DNA of 64,000 bases from Arthrobacter sp. APC 3897 (lineage in GTDB: Bacteria > Actinomycetota > Actinomycetes > Actinomycetales > Micrococcaceae): positions 43,001 to 107,000 of the forward strand of contig NZ_JASDDG010000009.1 in NCBI RefSeq assembly GCF_030407495.1. Reading direction: 5' to 3'. Below are positions 60,487-64,000 of the stretch, in pieces (position 1 is the first letter of the stretch; the number at the start of each line of letters is the position of its first letter). Both the position numbers and the translations under genes were made by a program. The notes below the pieces were generated by a model that did not search any database, had not been told where the DNA came from, and worked only from the letters and a program-made list of their open reading frames with translations.

Positions 60487-62829
60487 CTAGGCCGGAGCCC
60501 TGGTCTTGAAGTCTTCGACCTGTTCGTGCGCAGGGTCGAGGTTGGGCTCAACGCGCACGAGGACAGTCTTGGACACGGGAGTGTTGCTGCCTTCAGCCAC
60601 GTGATCCATGGGGACCAGAACATTGGCTTCGGGGTAGTAAGCGGCAACGCAGCCCTGCGGCGTGGGGTAGGAAACCACCCGGAACTTGCGCAGGACCCGC
60701 TTCACGCCGTCGTGGTGTACGCCGTGGATATCGACGTACTGGCCGTCCGCCAGCCCCAGATCCTTAATGTCCCGGGCATTCATGAACAGCACGTGCCGGC
60801 CGCCGCGGATGCCCCGGTAGCGGTCATTGTGCCCGTAGATAGTGGTGTTCCACTGATCGTGGGAGCGCAGCGACTGCAGGATCAGGGTGCCCTCGGGGCG
60901 TTCAACGGCCTCCAGGTCATTGACCGTGAGGACCGCTTTGCCGGTGGGAGTGGGGAAGGTTCGCGAATCCCGCGGCCCGTTGGGCAGGACGAAACCGCCA
61001 TCGTGGCGGATCCGCTCGTTGTAGTTGTCGCAGCCGTCGACGACGCGGCCGATGTGGTCGCGGATCAGGTCATAATTCTTCTCGTAACCCTCCCAATCGG
61101 CATCAATCTTGTCACCAACCACCAGCGCTCCGAGGCGGGAAACGATGGCGGGTTCGGACAGCAGATTCTCCGACACCGGGGTCAGGTTTCCGCGCGACGC
61201 GTGCACCACGCAGACAGTGTCCTCCACCGAGACGAACTGCGGACCGCATTCCTGGACGTCCAGTTCCGTGCGTCCCTTGGTGGGCAGGATCAGTGCCTCC
61301 TCGCCGGTGATCAGGTGGGAGCGGTTCAGCTTGATGGAAATCTGCACCGTCATCTCGGTCTTCTGCATGGCAGCCTCGGCAAACTGGGTGTCGGAGATTG
61401 CCGAGATGAGGTTTCCGCCCAGGGCCACGAAAACCTTGATGTGTCCTTCCTGCATCTTGTGGAAGGTTTCGACGGCGTCGACGCCGTGGTCCCGCGGGGG
61501 ATCGAAGTTGAACTCCTTGCCCAGGGCATCCAGGAAAGCCGGCGGCATCTGCTCCCAGATGCCCATGGTGCGGTCACCCTGGACATTGCTGTGCCCGCGG
61601 ATGGGGGCGGCCCCTGCACCGGGCTTGCCGATGTTTCCGCGCAGCAGCAGGAGATTGATGATCTCCTTGATGGTGGGCACGGCCTTCTTCTGCTGCGTGA
61701 TGCCCATGGCCCAGCAGATGATGACCTTCTCGGCCCGCAGATACCGGTCGGCGAGTTCGTTGATTTCCTCGATGGGGAGGCCGGTTGCTTCCACAACGGT
61801 CCGGTCCTCCAGGTGCAGCAGGTGTTCTTTCAGGTCTGCCAGACCCTCGCAGTGCTTTTCCAGGAAGTCATGGTCCAGGACCGTGCCCGGGTTCTTCTCC
61901 TCGGCTTCGAAGACCCGCTTGGAGATGGCCTGCAGCAGCGCCATGTCCCCGCCCAGCCGGATCTGGAGGAACTGATCGGCAAGCTCCGTTCCCTTGCCGG
62001 CAATCCCGCGGACTTTCTGCGGATTCTTGTACCGGCGCATACCGGCCTCTGGAAGCGGGTTCACGGCAACGATGCTGCCTCCGTTGCGCTTGCATTCCTC
62101 CAGTGCGGTCAGCATGCGCGGATGGTTGGTTCCCGGATTCTGGCCCATCAGGATGATGAGGTCCGACTTGCCGAAGTCATCATAGGCGACCGTGGCCTTG
62201 CCGATGCCGATGGTTTGGCCCATCGCCCAGCCGGAGGACTCATGGCACATATTGGAGCAGTCGGGGAGGTTGTTGGTACCGAAGCCGCGCACCAGGAGCT
62301 GATACAGGAAAGCCGCTTCGTTGGAGGTGCGGCCGCTGGTGTAGAAGGCGGCTTCATGCGGAGACTCCAGCCCGTTGAGCTTGTCCGCCACGATGCGGAA
62401 AGCCTCGTCCCAGCTGATCACGCGGTAATGGTCTTCACCGGCCGGCTTGTAGACCGGCTCCGTTAGCCGGCCCTGCATGCCCAGCCAGTATTCGGTGCGG
62501 CCGCGAAGCTCGGTAATGCTGTGCTCGGCCCAGAAATCGGAGGGAATGATGACGGGGGAGGCCTCCCACGTGACGGCCTTGACGCCTTCTTCGCAGTATT
62601 CGAACTTGCTGCGGTGCGACGGATCCGGCCAGGCGCAGCTGGGGCAGTCGAAGCCGTCCTTCTGGTTCATCTTGAACGTGGCTTCCAGCGCCCGCTTGGC
62701 ACCCATATGCTGCACGGCGGGTTTCAGCGAGTGGTAGACGGCGGGAATTCCCGCTGCCCAGTCCTTGGGAGAGGAAACTTGTATGTCCTTCTCATCCACG
62801 TTTTCGACGCGTGGTTCCTTCCGGGCCAT
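60487..62829 (-). CDS. FdhF/YdeP-family molybdopterin oxidoreductase (formate dehydrogenase-like)
   Basis: A 780-residue molybdopterin-bis-MGD enzyme. The N-terminal FDCPSCAWPD has only two of the cysteines of a classic 4Fe-4S site, typical of the YdeP-like branch. Further features: AAFYTSGRTSNEAAFLYQLL, PDCSNMCHESSGWAMGQTIG (Cys is the probable Mo ligand), LIILMGQNPGTNHPRMLTAL (MGD binding), GAAPIRGHSNVQGDRTMGIW and a C-terminal MopB-binding beta barrel with IYGHNDRYRGIRGGRHVLFM. The electron partner and substrate are not evident; formate is the annotation default for the family. No signal peptide. Start 62829 (MARKEPR) has GAAGGG nine bases upstream. Confidence 0.92.
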   Translation of the reverse strand: MARKEPRVENVDEKDIQVSSPKDWAAGIPAVYHSLKPAVQHMGAKRALEATFKMNQKDGFDCPSCAWPDPSHRSKFEYCEEGVKAVTWEASPVIIPSDFWAEHSITELRGRTEYWLGMQGRLTEPVYKPAGEDHYRVISWDEAFRIVADKLNGLESPHEAAFYTSGRTSNEAAFLYQLLVRGFGTNNLPDCSNMCHESSGWAMGQTIGIGKATVAYDDFGKSDLIILMGQNPGTNHPRMLTALEECKRNGGSIVAVNPLPEAGMRRYKNPQKVRGIAGKGTELADQFLQIRLGGDMALLQAISKRVFEAEEKNPGTVLDHDFLEKHCEGLADLKEHLLHLEDRTVVEATGLPIEEINELADRYLRAEKVIICWAMGITQQKKAVPTIKEIINLLLLRGNIGKPGAGAAPIRGHSNVQGDRTMGIWEQMPPAFLDALGKEFNFDPPRDHGVDAVETFHKMQEGHIKVFVALGGNLISAISDTQFAEAAMQKTEMTVQISIKLNRSHLITGEEALILPTKGRTELDVQECGPQFVSVEDTVCVVHASRGNLTPVSENLLSEPAIVSRLGALVVGDKIDADWEGYEKNYDLIRDHIGRVVDGCDNYNERIRHDGGFVLPNGPRDSRTFPTPTGKAVLTVNDLEAVERPEGTLILQSLRSHDQWNTTIYGHNDRYRGIRGGRHVLFMNARDIKDLGLADGQYVDIHGVHHDGVKRVLRKFRVVSYPTPQGCVAAYYPEANVLVPMDHVAEGSNTPVSKTVLVRVEPNLDPAHEQVEDFKTRAPA

Positions 62830-63187
62830 TCCGTACATCCCTTCACCGTCCTGCGCTTTGCAGTTTCGAACCCGGGCTTTCCCGGGCGAAACGCCTCATC
62901 CGTACAAATAGGCCTAGCAGGTGCGGTATCGCATAGCAAGGTTTCCGCCGACGCGCCGCTGAGATCTTCTTTTCCGGACCGGCTCAAAATGACGCACATC
63001 CCGGGCTTGTTGGGAGCCCGGATGGTTATCCACAGGTGCGTATCAGTGCATGGCTTTTGGGGATGCCCCCGCGTTGGATGGTGCCACAGGCAGGCGGACG
63101 GGCAGCCCCGAAAAGGGGCGCTGCGGATCCGATGCCGGAGGAAACAGGAACGGACGAGGGCGCGGCGCGCGCCGAAAGTGGGCAGTA
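62830..63187. other. Divergent intergenic region before the WXG100-type genes
   Basis: 358 bp between the molybdoenzyme start (minus) and the first WXG100-type gene (plus). It contains one perfect DnaA-box-like nonamer TTATCCACA (63026-63034) and several short GC-rich inverted repeats. No gene with a ribosome binding site was found; the open frame from 63050 is an upstream extension of the WXG100 frame with no supporting start signal. Confidence 0.5.
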
Positions 63188-63523
63188 ATGAAATTCGATA
63201 TGGGTTCACAAACGCTGGGAACGCTGACACAGCAAACAGGGGCTTCACACGAGGACCTGGGGCAGCTGGTGCGCTCGCTGGTGCAGGCAGTCGCTCCGCT
63301 GGAGGGCAAATTCAACGGTTCGGGCCGGGTGAAGTTCGACGAGTTCAAGGCGCGTACGGATGAAGTGGCCAACGAATTGAACAGCTCCCTCGCCGCCATC
63401 CTGCTGGGGCAGTCCGAGATGGACAGGTCCTTCCAAACGGGAGACCAGGAATCCGCGGACAACGCCCGGCAGCAGCAGGGAGCGGCAAGTTTTGATGCTG
63501 CCCGCTTCGGTTCCTCCCGCTGA
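63188..63523 (+). CDS. WXG100-like type VII secretion target, first of a pair
   Basis: A 111-residue, cysteine-free, helical protein of WXG100 size. Two long helices flank LEGKFNGSGRVKFDEFKART, where the usual Trp-x-Gly turn reads Phe-Asn-Gly. The C-terminus is a disordered Gln/Ala/Ser tail. It is paired with another such gene 63 bases downstream, the usual arrangement of ESX substrates secreted as heterodimers. No terminal YxxxD/E signal is visible, so its partner may supply the export signal. Start 63188 was chosen; the frame is open upstream to 63050. Confidence 0.82.
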   Translation: MKFDMGSQTLGTLTQQTGASHEDLGQLVRSLVQAVAPLEGKFNGSGRVKFDEFKARTDEVANELNSSLAAILLGQSEMDRSFQTGDQESADNARQQQGAASFDAARFGSSR

Positions 63524-63586
63524 TATATCCGGCGTGGTCTCTGCATGTTCCCGGCAGCTAATTGATAATTCTCGAAAGGATTTGCC

Positions 63587-63892
63587 ATGTCCCAGGATCG
63601 TTTGAGTTATGACACCGACACCTCCGCCGCCGTGCAGGGGGAAATCCAGTCCATTGTTGGCCGCCTTGAATCGCTCATCGGCGAGCGGGAGAAAACGGTG
63701 AACTCGGCCATGTCCGATTTCTCCGCCGACGGCGTTTCGGAGGAGTACCAGGCTGTGGAGAACCGCTTTCGCAATGCCGCCAATGAAACCCGCAGCATTA
63801 TCAGTTTGGTGAAGCAGACCCTGAACCTGAATGACCAGACAGCCTCCAGTGCAGGAGCACGGGCCAGGAGTGCTGTGCAGAACATCGGCTGA
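63587..63892 (+). CDS. ESAT-6/WXG100-like type VII secretion target, second of a pair
   Basis: A 101-residue helical hairpin protein: helix one TSAAVQGEIQSIVGRLESLI, a turn region SDFSADGVSEEYQAVENRF with no Trp, and helix two NETRSIISLVKQTLNLNDQT. It resembles the pore-forming ESAT-6 family entries of Actinobacteria. A YQAVE segment fits YxxxE but lies at the start of helix two rather than at the C-terminus. GAAAGGA sits seven bases before the ATG. Probably forms a heterodimer with the product of the preceding gene and is exported by the EccC/EccD system. Confidence 0.85.
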   Translation: MSQDRLSYDTDTSAAVQGEIQSIVGRLESLIGEREKTVNSAMSDFSADGVSEEYQAVENRFRNAANETRSIISLVKQTLNLNDQTASSAGARARSAVQNIG

Positions 63893-63920
63893 CGGGCTGC
63901 CAGGGCAGCGGGTTGACGGG

Positions 63921-64000
63921 ATGGCGGGTTCGCGCATGACCGGCCGGGTTCAGGCCGGATTCGGCCCGGGCGGGGGACGGGCGGCGACGCTGCGGCACGG
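63921..64000 (+). CDS. Possible start of the next gene (partial)
   Basis: An open frame starts at ATG 63921 (or ATG 63936 in the same frame) 28 bases after the second WXG100-type gene and runs off the window. About 26 residues are visible, rich in Gly, Ala and Arg (MTGRVQAGFGPGGGRAATLR). Position suggests another gene of the type VII locus. Too little is visible for a product name and the ribosome binding site is weak. Confidence 0.3.
   Translation, partial: MAGSRMTGRVQAGFGPGGGRAATLRH

Noticed and set aside
60526..62466. 646-codon open frame antisense to the molybdoenzyme gene
   Set aside because: Long antisense frames are expected opposite GC3-biased genes; no ribosome binding site, no domain, and the sense gene is unmistakable.
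63026..63034. Perfect DnaA box TTATCCACA as part of a replication origin
   Set aside because: Only one such box is seen, with no AT-rich unwinding region and no dnaA/dnaN neighbours; a chance match or single regulatory box is more likely.

Overview
The window is chromosomal DNA from a high-GC Gram-positive actinobacterium, most likely Arthrobacter or a close relative in the Micrococcaceae. This rests on strong GC3 bias in most genes, GTG and TTG starts, an AccA3/AccD/AccE-type acyl-CoA carboxylase, an SCO4848-family membrane protein, a type VII (ESX) secretion locus, and SipW-dependent surface proteins of the actinobacterial kind. No tRNA, rRNA, CRISPR array or intact insertion sequence was recognised.

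Layout. 1-6451: an exopolysaccharide block (acyltransferase end, hexapeptide acetyltransferase, Wzy-like polymerase, GT26, GT4 and GT2 glycosyltransferases, Wzx-like flippase), visibly richer in A+T than the rest. 6484-11350: a signalling block with two paralogous membrane histidine kinases, one OmpR-type response regulator, and an Hpt-like protein that has lost its phospho-histidine. 11541-12703: VanZ-like protein and low-molecular-weight phosphotyrosine phosphatase. 12979-17489: a TasA/SipW-like surface-fibre cluster with its dedicated ER-type signal peptidase. 17513-22659: NhaA antiporter, small membrane and DUF2505 proteins, a SOD-like lipoprotein and a secreted M28 peptidase. 23020-26637: mfd. 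26697-28002: two tiny membrane proteins and deoC.

28103-31600 is the most intriguing stretch. A 46-residue secreted peptide gene with its own strong ribosome binding site and terminator lies divergent to an all-TPR protein, which is followed by a SpoIIAA/STAS-like protein translationally coupled to a GGDEF-EAL enzyme. The layout recalls Phr/Rap-type (RRNPP) peptide signalling, not normally associated with Actinobacteria, here beside a c-di-GMP enzyme. Function is inferred only from architecture.

31611-35723: phosphosugar mutase, purine nucleoside phosphorylase and an LpdA-type flavoprotein. 36337-37749: an MFS metabolite symporter behind three phased operator-like sites. 37838-50383: biotin-dependent carboxylase genes (alpha, epsilon, beta, BirA) interspersed with Maf, a dicarboxylate symporter, a DUF885 protein, a putative nuclease, a membrane protein and an SDR. 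50380-53145: PH-domain membrane protein, class III cyclase with an Rv1264-like regulatory domain, and a PP2C phosphatase. 53158-63892: type VII secretion (EccC, MinD-like ATPase, EccD, a 96-residue EccB-like stub, two W-less WXG100-type targets) interrupted by a DUF6457 gene and an FdhF/YdeP molybdoenzyme.

Three intergenic loci (about 35.9, 40.9 and 48.3 kb) share a repeat family with a 13-bp core in a direct-direct-inverted order. A second short repeat recurs upstream of mfd and inside the gene at 47.4 kb. Neither is explained by the annotated genes.
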